From an uncultured Acidimicrobiaceae bacterium (GTDB lineage: Bacteria; Actinomycetota; Acidimicrobiia; Acidimicrobiales; Microtrichaceae): a DNA stretch of 12,520 nt. Where the stretch lies: contig CALMLJ010000389.1 in the NCBI GenBank assembly GCA_937868025.1, positions 1-12,520 on the forward strand, written 5' to 3'. The notes beneath the pieces are model-generated. The model was not told the DNA's origin, ran no database searches, and saw only the letters and a list, made by a program, of their open reading frames with translations. Both the position numbers and the translations under genes were made by a program. Below, piece after piece: positions 1 to 6,732 of the stretch (the first letter of the stretch is position 1; every line of letters begins with the position of its first letter).

Positions 1-320
1 CCTTCGGCCGCCGTGTCCCAGTCGGTCGAGAGCAGGGTGGCGGCGCCGCCCGAGGCCTTGGACTGGGGCCGGACGAACACACACGTGTCGCCGACCTTGC
101 GCTTCTCGGCGTTGAAGGAGTCGGCCAGCGCCTTGATGACGTCGATCTTCTCCGACGACACCGACATGTCGACGACGATCCCGCAGTCGCCGGTGTCGTC
201 GAACGCGCTGGTCACCCCCGGACCGGAGGAGTCGTCACCGCCCCCGCAGGCGCTGGCCATGAGGGTGACACCGGCGAGCGCGACGGCGAATCGGCGGGAG
301 ACGGAGGGACGGGGGTTCAT
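1..320 (-). CDS. Solute-binding-type lipoprotein (N-terminal 106 residues, partial)
   Basis: Only the start of this protein is in the window; it continues past the left edge. The ATG at 318-320 shares four bases (ATGA) with the stop of the gene before it, so the two are probably translationally coupled. The N-terminus has two arginines, a hydrophobic stretch (residues 11-22) and an ASAC lipobox-like motif with Cys25, followed by a Gly/Asp/Ser-rich spacer, so an exported lipid-anchored protein is expected. From about residue 47 the segment VDMSVSSEKIDVIKALADSF and a following RPQSKASGGAAT stretch resemble the start of actinobacterial solute-binding proteins, many of which carry a C-terminal VWA domain. 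The VWA part would lie outside the window and is inference. Its place after an AAA+ ATPase and another binding-like protein suggests a shared envelope function. Confidence 0.8.
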   Translation of the reverse strand, partial: MNPRPSVSRRFAVALAGVTLMASACGGGDDSSGPGVTSAFDDTGDCGIVVDMSVSSEKIDVIKALADSFNAEKRKVGDTCVFVRPQSKASGGAATLLSTDWDTAAE

Positions 321-1219
321 GCGGGACTCCATTGGGAGGCGAGAGCGTCGAGGACCCCGGGATCGGGGAGCCCGTCGTCGTCGGGGAGGTCGGTCGACCA
401 GCCCTGGTCGGTGAGTGCGGACTCCAGCTTGGCCTGATCGAGGCGCTCCAGTGCGGCACGGCCCGCCGTCGTGGTGGCCGGGACGGCGACGGCCACGGCA
501 GTGATGCCGGTCGGCGTCGCGGTGAAGTCGTTGCGGCGGGCCGCCCCGGCGAGCCGACGGTCGACGTCGAGATCGAGCGCCACCTCGAACTTGGGCAGTT
601 GGAGGATGGTGGTCAGGGGATCGGACGACTCGACTCGTTTGGCCTTGAGTCCGATGAGCTCCTGAACGAACCGGTCGTTTGCCTCGATGTCGCCGGTGCC
701 GGGGTCTTCCAGGTCGGGCCATCCGGTCAGGAGGAAGGCGAGGGCGAGGAGCCCCTGCGTCTGTTTCACCGCTGTCACGCCGACCTTGGGCGAGGCGTCC
801 ATGACGCATTGGCCCGTCGGCGGCCCGCCGCACGAGGTCGACAGGCCCGTGGCCCGAGCGTTGAGGGCGACCAGCGAGAGCGGCGACGACGCGAGTTCGG
901 TCGGTTCACCGAGCCGGACCGTGCCACCGGACGACCGGAGGGCGGCGATCTCCGGCCACGGTCGCGAGGTGATCCACAGGTCGAAGCCCGGGGTCGATTC
1001 GGCTGCCAACCGGTCGGCCGTGGTCCCCGGCGCCTCGATCGTGACGGCGGCGTCCAGTGTCTTGCACGCGGCGGCGAACTCGGTCGCGCAGGTGACCCGC
1101 ACCTTCGTCGCCGTTGTGTCCTCGCCCGACGAGGAATCGTCGTCGTGGATCGCCTGGTTGATGAAGATCGCTCCGGCGATCAGCGCCAGGGCGACTGCGA
1201 GCGCTCCGAGCCGCTTCAT
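317..1219 (-). CDS. Membrane-anchored solute-binding-like protein, 300 aa
   Basis: The N-terminus (MKRLG then a hydrophobic run to about residue 20) is a signal anchor or uncleaved signal peptide without a lipobox cysteine, so the rest is expected outside the membrane. An acidic/Ser linker (25-37) leads to a domain starting VRVTCATEFAAAC. The alternating strand/helix pattern, and segments such as GFDLWITSRPWPE (78-90) and SPLSLVALN (112-120), resemble periplasmic solute-binding proteins of the ModA/type II kind. Four cysteines fall in two close pairs (44/52 and 130/138) that could form disulfides. Both ends overlap neighbours by ATGA: its ATG lies in the stop of the AAA+ ATPase, and its TGA in the start of the next lipoprotein. 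No permease gene is visible, so a sensing, scaffold or ATPase-partner role is as likely as transport. The fold assignment is by eye. Confidence 0.75.
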   Translation of the reverse strand: MKRLGALAVALALIAGAIFINQAIHDDDSSSGEDTTATKVRVTCATEFAAACKTLDAAVTIEAPGTTADRLAAESTPGFDLWITSRPWPEIAALRSSGGTVRLGEPTELASSPLSLVALNARATGLSTSCGGPPTGQCVMDASPKVGVTAVKQTQGLLALAFLLTGWPDLEDPGTGDIEANDRFVQELIGLKAKRVESSDPLTTILQLPKFEVALDLDVDRRLAGAARRNDFTATPTGITAVAVAVPATTTAGRAALERLDQAKLESALTDQGWSTDLPDDDGLPDPGVLDALASQWSPA

Positions 1220-2649
1220 GGCGACGGGACCTCGGAAGGTGCGGCGGCCGGTCCGATGTCGTCGGGGTGGAACCGCTGGAGGTCGTCGTCGGTCGGCGCG
1301 TCGATGCGTGCGACCCGCGACGCGTGCCGGCTGACGGCGGCCTCGAAGAGGTTGCGGGCGAAGCGGCCGTTGCCGAAGCCCTTGTCGCGGGGTTCGGCGT
1401 CGAGGACGTCCCTCAGCCGTTCCGTCGACGCGTCGTCGAGCTCGTAGCGCTGCTTGCCGCAGATGCTCTCGAAGATCGCGAGCAGCTCGTCGGTCGAGTA
1501 GTCGGGGAAGGAGATCGTCTTCGGGAACCTGGACTTGAGGCCGGGGTTGGCGGCGATCAGGTCGGCCATCTCGTCGGGATAGCCGGCGACGATCACGGCA
1601 GTCCGGTCGCGACGGTCCTCCATGAGCTTCACCATCTGGTCGATCGCTTCGCGACCGAAGTCGTTGTCGCCGCCGCGCACCAGTGTGTAGGCCTCGTCGA
1701 CGAAGAGCATGCCGCCGTCGGCCTCGTCGAAACGCTTCACCACGAGCGGGGCGGTCTGTCCGACGAACCCGGCCACCATGCCCGAGCGGTCGGTCTCCAC
1801 GAGGTGGCCCCGGGTGAGGGCCCCGACCGAGTGGTAGATCTGCGCCAGGAGGCGGGCGACGGTGGTCTTGCCGGTGCCGGGGTTGCCCACGAACACGAGG
1901 TGGAGGCTCGTGTCGATGGTGGGGAGGTCACGTTCCTTCCGGAGCTGTTGCACCCGGAGGAGGTCGGTCACGAGGCGCACCTCGGCCTTCACCTCGCTGA
2001 GCCCCACCAGCGAATCGAGCTCGGCGAGCAGTTCCTCGATCGGGCGGGCGGGCGGCTCGGGCGGGAGTTCGGGTGGCGGGCCGGCGGGATCGGCCGTCTC
2101 GGGGATGTGGGGCTCGACCTTGGTCACGTCCGGCTGACGGTCGGCCGGCACCCGCATGCGGATGTGGTTGAGCAGCAGGTTTCGGTAGTCGCCGATGGCG
2201 GTGAGCTCGGCCTGCGCGGTGATCTCGTCGAGCGCGGCGATGAGATGGCAGATGTCGAGCGCCCGCCGGTAGTACGTCATGGATCGCTCGCCGCCGTCGA
2301 CGCTGTCCGCGGCGACGAGGATGTCGAACAACGTCGACATCCGGTCGAGCCACACCTTGCGGCCGGCGATGAGTGTCGAGCTGCGGAGTTGGGCTGGGGT
2401 GGCTCCGGCGAGGCCTGCGATGTCGATCAGCGGGCCGAACGTCGAGGTCAGTGCCCACAGCTCGTTGTCGGTGTGGCGGTCGTCGACGTCGATGAACGCG
2501 ACGCAGAGGTTGAAGGCCTCGTTGACCACATCGGCCCGGAAGTCGCCGGTTCGCGGTGGGCGGACGCGCGACGCTGCGTCGGTGAGCGCCACCGTCACGT
2601 CGTCGACGAACGCGGCGACCATCGGTGCGAGGGCGTCGGAGGCGATCAC
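1216..2649 (-). CDS. CbxX/CfqX/SpoVK-type AAA+ ATPase with extra N-terminal domain, 477 aa
   Basis: The C-terminal half is a clear AAA+ module of the CbxX/CfqX (CbbX, SpoVK, EccA) group. It has Walker A GNPGTGKT (255-262), Walker B MLFVDEA (314-320), sensor 1 at VIVAGY (352-357), an arginine-finger region NPGLKSRF (368-375) and sensor 2 GNGRFARN (426-433). Such ATPases usually form hexamers that remodel protein partners. Residues 1-185 are predicted mostly helical, with an acidic stretch IDVDDRHTDNELWAL (53-67) that faintly recalls TerB-like domains; this is uncertain. A Pro-rich linker (188-204) joins the two parts. The start is GTG at 2647-2649, ten bases after the peptidase stop with no clear ribosome site; an in-frame ATG at 2620-2622 is the alternative. 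The next two genes encode exported binding-like proteins and follow by ATGA overlaps, so their products may be its clients. Confidence 0.9.
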   Translation of the reverse strand: MIASDALAPMVAAFVDDVTVALTDAASRVRPPRTGDFRADVVNEAFNLCVAFIDVDDRHTDNELWALTSTFGPLIDIAGLAGATPAQLRSSTLIAGRKVWLDRMSTLFDILVAADSVDGGERSMTYYRRALDICHLIAALDEITAQAELTAIGDYRNLLLNHIRMRVPADRQPDVTKVEPHIPETADPAGPPPELPPEPPARPIEELLAELDSLVGLSEVKAEVRLVTDLLRVQQLRKERDLPTIDTSLHLVFVGNPGTGKTTVARLLAQIYHSVGALTRGHLVETDRSGMVAGFVGQTAPLVVKRFDEADGGMLFVDEAYTLVRGGDNDFGREAIDQMVKLMEDRRDRTAVIVAGYPDEMADLIAANPGLKSRFPKTISFPDYSTDELLAIFESICGKQRYELDDASTERLRDVLDAEPRDKGFGNGRFARNLFEAAVSRHASRVARIDAPTDDDLQRFHPDDIGPAAAPSEVPSP

Positions 2650-2659
2650 TGCGCCGAGG

Positions 2660-3427
2660 CTACCGGTTGGGTGAGGTGGCCCCGTAGAGGGGCGCGGCGT
2701 GGCCGTGATGGTCCGCCCAGGCCCGATCGCCGTAGGAGTAGTGCCACCACTCCTGCTCGTAGGGTGCGAATCCCGCTTCGGTCATCACCGTGAAGAGGAG
2801 GCGTCGGAGGTCGCGATCGAGGGTGGCCGGCCCTGATTCCAGGGCGGTGAGATGGGCCCGGGGTGTGAACTCGTCGAAGGGGGTTCCGAGCGACAGTGGC
2901 GTCCCCCGCCACGAGAGCGTGAGGTCGACGGCGCCACCGGTGAGGTGCGGGGGCGGGTCGATGTCGTCGACGTTGTCGGGGTCGTCTGGGTCCTTGCTCG
3001 GGGGAGCGAGGTAACCCGGTTCGAGATCGGAGCCCTCACCGTAGAAGTGGTCGTAGAGCGCCGTGACGGTCTGGGGGGAACGCCATCCGTCGTACACCGC
3101 AAGCCCGAACCCGTCGGGAAGGTCGAGCTGGACGCTCTCGAGCAGTCGGGCGACCACGCCGCGGCGCAGCCACGTCGTGGAACTCGTGCCCGCCCACCCG
3201 GCGCGGTGGTAGCAGTTGACGCACAGCAGGTCCCGCCCGGCGTCGACCAGGGGCTCGTCGGACGCGACCCCCGCCGGCCCTGCGTCGCGCCGCTCGTTCT
3301 GTCCTGCAGAAGCGCCCCTGGAGGGGCGCTTCTGCAGGACAGAACCGGTGGGGATCGGGTCGAGCGAGGAGAGGTCGAGGTCGATGTCGAATTCGTCGGG
3401 GGGTGACGACATCTCCGAATAGTCCAC
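2660..3427 (-). CDS. VanX-like D-alanyl-D-alanine dipeptidase family protein (M15D), 255 aa
   Basis: The protein carries the zinc-peptidase signature of family M15D: an Arg-containing YDGWRS motif (112-117), HLTGGAVDL with His161 and Asp168 as likely zinc ligands, and EWWHY with Glu226 as likely general base and His229 as third ligand. VanX has the same H-x6-D and E-x2-H spacing. Family members hydrolyse D-Ala-D-Ala or related dipeptides in cell-wall turnover or glycopeptide resistance; nothing here indicates a van cluster. No signal peptide is visible, so it is probably cytoplasmic. The start is GTG at 3425-3427, with an in-frame ATG at 3410-3412 as alternative. Residues 28-44 are encoded by a perfect inverted repeat. 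No in-frame ATG, GTG or TTG lies between that repeat and the conserved domain (from about residue 60), so the repeat must be translated. It is first gene of the leftward operon. Confidence 0.88.
   Translation of the reverse strand: MDYSEMSSPPDEFDIDLDLSSLDPIPTGSVLQKRPSRGASAGQNERRDAGPAGVASDEPLVDAGRDLLCVNCYHRAGWAGTSSTTWLRRGVVARLLESVQLDLPDGFGLAVYDGWRSPQTVTALYDHFYGEGSDLEPGYLAPPSKDPDDPDNVDDIDPPPHLTGGAVDLTLSWRGTPLSLGTPFDEFTPRAHLTALESGPATLDRDLRRLLFTVMTEAGFAPYEQEWWHYSYGDRAWADHHGHAAPLYGATSPNR
3296..3345. repeat. Perfect inverted repeat (24-bp arms, 2-bp spacer) inside a coding region
   Basis: The arms at 3296-3319 and 3322-3345 are exact reverse complements, separated only by GG. The left arm begins GTTCTGTCCTGCAG and ends GCGCCCCT. 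The palindrome lies 82-131 bases downstream of the GTG start of the VanX-like gene and encodes residues 28-44 (from G-S-V-L-Q to A-G-Q-N) in frame. In mRNA it would form a very stable hairpin with a minimal loop. It looks like a mobile palindromic unit or a structured regulatory element rather than a protein-driven sequence, because perfect pairing leaves almost no freedom in codon choice. Confidence 0.93.
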
Positions 3428-3433
3428 GCCGTG

Positions 3434-3439
3434 AGGGTA
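3434..3439 (-). promoter_or_regulatory. Possible -10 element of the leftward operon
   Basis: On the minus strand TACCCT (fits TANNNT) ends six bases before the GTG start of the VanX-like gene, a spacing typical of leaderless actinobacterial transcripts. No convincing -35 was found, so this is weak. Confidence 0.3.
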
Positions 3440-3466
3440 GCGACCCCGTCCCGACCGGAAATGCGA

Positions 3467-3503
3467 TTGACCAGGCGGTCAAGAGCGTCGGTAGTCTGGC
3501 CCG
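3467..3503 (+). promoter_or_regulatory. Promoter and 16-bp dyad operator upstream of the MoxR-type gene
   Basis: A perfect dyad, TTGACC-AGGC-GGTCAA, spans 3467-3482. Its left arm doubles as a -35 hexamer (TTGACC). TAGTCT at 3492-3497 fits an actinobacterial -10 at a 19-bp spacing. The -10 ends six bases before the ATG at 3504, so transcription would start at or next to the start codon, giving a leaderless mRNA; this agrees with the lack of a Shine-Dalgarno sequence. A 16-bp palindrome with a 4-bp centre is typical of TetR-type operators. It lies 40 bp from the divergent peptidase start and could control both directions. The regulator is not identifiable here. Confidence 0.6.
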
Positions 3504-4421
3504 ATGTCCTACCGCTTCGAATCTCCCGCCGACGTCCGGACGCGCCTGGGCGGCGTCGACTACCTGTCCGACGACGCCATCGCCGGCGTTGTGTACCTGG
3601 CCGATCGCCTCGGGAAGCCGATCCTCGTCGAGGGTCCTGCCGGCACGGGCAAGACGCAGCTCGCCAAGTCGGTCGCCGAGATCATCGGGGCCCGCCTCAT
3701 CCGCCTCCAGTGCTACGAAGGGCTCGACGAGTCCAAGGCGCTCTACGAGTGGAACTACAAGAAGCAGCTCCTCCGCATCCAGGCCACGAAGACCGAGGGT
3801 GACACCGCGGACTGGAACCAGATCGAGGAGGACATCTTCTCCGACGACTTCCTCCTGACCCGCCCGCTCCTCGAGGCGATCCGCGCCGACGACCCGGTCG
3901 TGCTGCTCATCGACGAGGTCGACCGCGTCGAGGTCGAGACCGAGGCGCTGCTCCTCGAGATCCTCTCCGACTACCAGGTGTCGATCCCCGAGCTCGGCAC
4001 CATCGAGGCCAAGCAGATCCCGCTCGTGTTCCTCACGTCGAACAACACGCGCGAGCTGTCCGAGGCGCTCAAGCGTCGCTGTCTCTTCCTGCACATCGAC
4101 TACCCCGACATGGAGCGGGAGAAGGAGATCGTGCTCACCAAGGTTCCCGACATCACCGAGTCGCTCGCCGACCAGGTCGCCCGCATCGTGCGTTCGATCC
4201 GTCAGATGGAGCTGAAGAAGTCGCCGTCGGTCTCCGAGACCCTCGACTGGGCGCAGACGCTCATGCTCCTCGGTGTCACCAAGATCGACGCGGAGACGGC
4301 CACCAACACGGCCAACATCCTGCTCAAGTACCAGTCCGACATAGCGAAGGCCTCCAAGGAATTCGCGAACGAGGGCTCGAGCTTCCGCAAGGGTGGCCCC
4401 TTCAGCGAGGGCGCCAAGTGA
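3504..4421 (+). CDS. MoxR/CoxD-type AAA+ ATPase, 305 aa
   Basis: The motifs are those of MoxR-family ATPases: Walker A GPAGTGKT (44-51), Walker B VVLLIDEVD (132-140), sensor 1 TSNN (178-181), a basic arginine-finger region KRRCLF (190-195) and a sensor-2 area around PSVSETLDWAQ (241-251). The length is usual for the family. The lipid-chain-free, soluble sequence has no membrane segment. MoxR ATPases work with VWA-domain partners as chaperones that activate or insert cofactors into metalloenzymes, CoxD of CO dehydrogenase being one example. The next gene is a CoxE-type VWA protein, the expected partner. The ATG at 3504 sits just after a promoter with a palindromic operator, which supports this start. 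Which enzyme the pair matures cannot be told from the window. Confidence 0.93.
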   Translation: MSYRFESPADVRTRLGGVDYLSDDAIAGVVYLADRLGKPILVEGPAGTGKTQLAKSVAEIIGARLIRLQCYEGLDESKALYEWNYKKQLLRIQATKTEGDTADWNQIEEDIFSDDFLLTRPLLEAIRADDPVVLLIDEVDRVEVETEALLLEILSDYQVSIPELGTIEAKQIPLVFLTSNNTRELSEALKRRCLFLHIDYPDMEREKEIVLTKVPDITESLADQVARIVRSIRQMELKKSPSVSETLDWAQTLMLLGVTKIDAETATNTANILLKYQSDIAKASKEFANEGSSFRKGGPFSEGAK

Positions 4422-4431
4422 CGGTGCGCTC

Positions 4432-5943
4432 GTGACGACCGTCGACACCGACGGTGCGACCGGCGGCGGACCGGTGTACGTCGCCAACGGCGGGAGCATC
4501 CTCGCGCTCCTCAACGGGTTCATCGGCGAACTGCGAGAGGCCGGCCTCCCCGTCAGCCTCACCGAGAACCTCGACGCGATGGAGGCCGTGAAGCACATCC
4601 CGATCGAGGATCGCGCCGCGTTCAAGTACGCGCTCGCCGCGACGCTCGTGAAGAACAACGCCCACTGGCGCAGCTTCGAGACGGTCTTCGAGGTGTACTT
4701 CTCGATGCGGGGCCGCCAGTTCGCGTTGGGCGAGGACGGCGAGCAGCTTCCCGACGAACTGGCCGACGCGCTCGCCGAGATGGCCGGTGACGGTCAGGGC
4801 GACGGGCAGATGCAGGGTGGTGGCGGCGGCGACCAGATGAGCCCCGAAGAGCTCGCCGAGATGCTCTACAAGTCGCTCATGAAGGGCGACGACGCCATGA
4901 TGCGGGCCGTCGCCCGCCAGGCGGTCAAGCGATTCGCCGGCATGGAGCCGGGCCGTCCCGTCGGCGGCACCTATTACCTCTACCGAACGCTGCGGAACCT
5001 CGACCTCGACGGGGTCCTCGAACGCCTCATGCAGCAGGCCAACGACGACGCCCCCGACGATCTCAGTCCGCTCGAGCAGCGTCTCGAAGAGGACGAGTAC
5101 ACCCAGCGCATCGAGCAGCTCAAGAAGGAGATCGAGGCCGAGATCCGTCGTCGCCTCGTCGCCGACCGGGGTGTGGAGGCCATGGCCAAGACGCTGCGCA
5201 AGCCGCTCCCCGAAGACATCGACTTCATGCACGCGAGCCGGGACGAGATGAAGCTCCTCCGGCAGGCGATCTACCCGCTCACGCGCAAGCTGGCGGTCCG
5301 CCTGGCCCGCAAGCGGCGCCACGGCCGCAAGGGCCCGCTCGACTTCCGCAACACCGTCCGCCACTCGCTGAGCTACGGCGGCGTGCCCGCCGAGCCCAAG
5401 TTCAAGTACCCGCGGCCGGCCAAGCCCGAGATCTTCGTGATCGCCGACATCAGCGGCTCGGTCGCCAGCTTCGCCCGATTCACGCTGCACCTCGTCTACG
5501 CCATCAGCGGGCAGTTCTCGCGGGTCCGCTCGTTCGTGTTCATCGACGGTGTCGACGAGGTCACGCACTTCTTCGAGGGCACCGACGACATCCTCGAGGC
5601 GATCCACAAGGTCAACACCGAGGCCGACGTCGTGTGGGTCGACGGCCACTCCGACTACGGGCATGCCTTCGAGGTGTTCTGGCAGAAGTGGGGCAAGGAC
5701 ATCGGGCCCAAGACCACGGTCATGATCCTCGGTGACGCCCGCAACAACTACCACGCGAGCCAGAGCTGGGTCATCAAGGAGATCCGGCACCGGGCGCGCC
5801 ACGTGTTCTGGCTCAACCCGGAGCCCAAGAGTTACTGGGACACCGGCGATTCGATCGTGGGGGAGTACGCCACCCACTGCGACGGCGCGTTCGAGTGCCG
5901 CAACATGCGCCAGCTCGAGAAGTTCGTCGACAACTTGGTGTGA
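4432..5943 (+). CDS. CoxE-type VWA domain protein, 503 aa
   Basis: The C-terminal third is a VWA domain with a MIDAS metal site: DISGS (339-343), HSDYG (406-410) supplying the Ser/Thr position, and LGDARNN with Asp435. A basic stretch RKRRHGRKGPLDFRNT (about 294-308) precedes it, as in CoxE-like proteins. The N-terminal part is helical and holds a Gly/Gln-rich linker (about 118-135) and a Lys/Glu-rich probable coiled coil (about 220-243). No signal peptide or membrane segment is seen, so it should act in the cytoplasm with the MoxR-type ATPase encoded just upstream. The start is uncertain: GTG at 4432, ten bases after the upstream stop, is chosen, but an in-frame GTG at 4393 would add 13 residues and overlap the ATPase gene by 29 bases. 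Neither has a good ribosome site. Confidence 0.9.
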   Translation: MTTVDTDGATGGGPVYVANGGSILALLNGFIGELREAGLPVSLTENLDAMEAVKHIPIEDRAAFKYALAATLVKNNAHWRSFETVFEVYFSMRGRQFALGEDGEQLPDELADALAEMAGDGQGDGQMQGGGGGDQMSPEELAEMLYKSLMKGDDAMMRAVARQAVKRFAGMEPGRPVGGTYYLYRTLRNLDLDGVLERLMQQANDDAPDDLSPLEQRLEEDEYTQRIEQLKKEIEAEIRRRLVADRGVEAMAKTLRKPLPEDIDFMHASRDEMKLLRQAIYPLTRKLAVRLARKRRHGRKGPLDFRNTVRHSLSYGGVPAEPKFKYPRPAKPEIFVIADISGSVASFARFTLHLVYAISGQFSRVRSFVFIDGVDEVTHFFEGTDDILEAIHKVNTEADVVWVDGHSDYGHAFEVFWQKWGKDIGPKTTVMILGDARNNYHASQSWVIKEIRHRARHVFWLNPEPKSYWDTGDSIVGEYATHCDGAFECRNMRQLEKFVDNLV

Positions 5944-5968
5944 GCGCCGGTCCCTGCGGTCCGGGTCG

Positions 5969-6051
5969 AGCCGAGGTACCGAAGCGCAAGAAGCTCCCGA
6001 CGGAGTCGGGAGCGAACCTGAGCGAAGGTGGCCGAGGCCATCAAGACAGGA
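5969..6051. repeat. Intergenic palindromic repeat, copy 1
   Basis: This lies between the convergent VWA and DUF2505 genes. It begins AGCCGAGGTACCGAAGCG, holds the hairpin at 5993-6013, then GGGAGCGAACCTGAGCGAAG and a final GGCCGAGGCCATCAAGACAG segment that crosses the DUF2505 stop codon. Similar segments in the same order occur at 7741-7850 and, in reverse orientation, at 10459-10524. Confidence 0.7.
5993..6013. terminator. Hairpin between convergent genes, possible two-way terminator
   Basis: GCTCCCGA (5993-6000) and TCGGGAGC (6006-6013) form a perfect 8-bp stem with a 5-base loop. It lies 50 bases after the VWA stop and 28 bases after the DUF2505 stop on the other strand. There is no T-tract, so any termination would be of the tract-less kind or only a barrier. 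It is part of repeat copy 1. Confidence 0.45.
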
Positions 6052-6526
6052 GCTTGGCGACGAGCTGGGCTTCTTCGGCGAGGTGCTCCTTGAGGCCCTC
6101 GACGATCGCTCGTTCGACCTGACCGCCGACGAGGAGAACCCGAACGCGCAGGTCGCCGGCGACGTCGCGAATCGAGCCGTCGCCACGATCGACGAAGCGG
6201 GCCGACGCTGAGGCCTCGAGCTTCGACGCGTAGTGGTCGGGGAGGAGCTTCACACGCGACGAGAGCCCGGCGAGGTCGTACGTCGTTTCCTCGACCCAGG
6301 TGAGGCGATCGGGGTCGATGATGGCGAGCGCGGCGGTCGGCAGGTCGGCCGTGAACCTGTACCGCAGGCGGATCTTCACCGTGTCGCCGTGCTCGGTGCG
6401 GTCGAGCAGGTCGGGCCGGCTGATCTTGCCGAACTCGGGCAGCTGCTCGTACATCTCGGAGGACGAGTAGCACCCGATGACGGCCGCGGCGTCGGCATCG
6501 AACTGCTGCTTCACGTCGAACTTCAT
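6041..6526 (-). CDS. DUF2505 family protein (SRPBCC fold), 161 aa
   Basis: The segment GDLRVRVLLVGGQVERAIVEGLKEHLAEEA (124-153) is the hallmark end of actinobacterial DUF2505 proteins, which belong to the START/SRPBCC-like ligand-binding fold. The rest fits: an opening strand MKFDVKQQFDADAAAV, a helix EMYEQLP, alternating strands (49-60, 75-83), and a long C-terminal helix. The biochemical role is unknown; related folds bind hydrophobic ligands. It has no signal peptide. It faces the MoxR-VWA pair convergently, and since CoxG is also an SRPBCC protein the grouping may be meaningful, though shared transcription is impossible. Upstream, TAGAGT nine bases before the ATG could be a -10 for a nearly leaderless message. 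The stop codon sits within repeat copy 1. Confidence 0.8.
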   Translation of the reverse strand: MKFDVKQQFDADAAAVIGCYSSSEMYEQLPEFGKISRPDLLDRTEHGDTVKIRLRYRFTADLPTAALAIIDPDRLTWVEETTYDLAGLSSRVKLLPDHYASKLEASASARFVDRGDGSIRDVAGDLRVRVLLVGGQVERAIVEGLKEHLAEEAQLVAKLLS

Positions 6527-6732
6527 GCGCTGGCCACTCTACGGTCGTCGAGTGCGACCTGCGCCGGGTAATCCGTGCTCGATCCGTCGCGACGCGTCAC
6601 ATCGAGCGTGTGTTGCGTCCAGCCTGGAGGCGCGGAGCTGGGCCGAGTCTTGACGTGATCGTGGGCATCGCTGGACCGTGGCCGAGTGAAGTGGTGCGGG
6701 AGCGCGATGGAAACGTCGCGCCAGCGCACCAC
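6523..6732 (-). CDS. Doubtful small open frame, 69 aa
   Basis: This minus-strand frame starts at one of two GTG codons (6732 or 6729) and ends in a TGA sharing ATGA with the DUF2505 start, as real gene pairs in this window do. Against it, 52 of 69 third positions are G/C, lower than neighbouring genes, the frame begins inside a hairpin, there is no ribosome site, and I recognise no family. The product would be basic and His/Arg-rich. It may equally be a non-coding leader or gene remnant in the 225-base gap upstream of DUF2505. Confidence 0.2.
   Translation of the reverse strand: MVRWRDVSIALPHHFTRPRSSDAHDHVKTRPSSAPPGWTQHTLDVTRRDGSSTDYPAQVALDDRRVASA

Noticed and set aside
3296..3345. Palindrome as a rho-independent terminator
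   Set aside because: It lacks a T-tract on either side and lies within a translated region near the start of a gene.
2660..3427. Vancomycin-resistance cluster
   Set aside because: The enzyme has VanX-type motifs, but no VanA/B-type ligase, VanH or VanRS genes adjoin it, and M15D proteins occur widely outside resistance.
3036..4658. Minus-strand long frame over the MoxR-type gene and the divergent promoter
   Set aside because: It is antisense to conserved Walker motifs and runs out of frame through the VanX-like gene; no recognisable domain.
4402..6186. Very long open frame antisense to the VWA and neighbouring genes
   Set aside because: It mirrors a high-GC coding region, its translation is low-complexity (Glu/Val/Leu/Arg-rich) with no family motif, and the opposite strand encodes a clear VWA protein.
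3504..6526. CO dehydrogenase operon
   Set aside because: Only accessory-type families are present; there are no molybdopterin, FAD or iron-sulfur subunits in the window.
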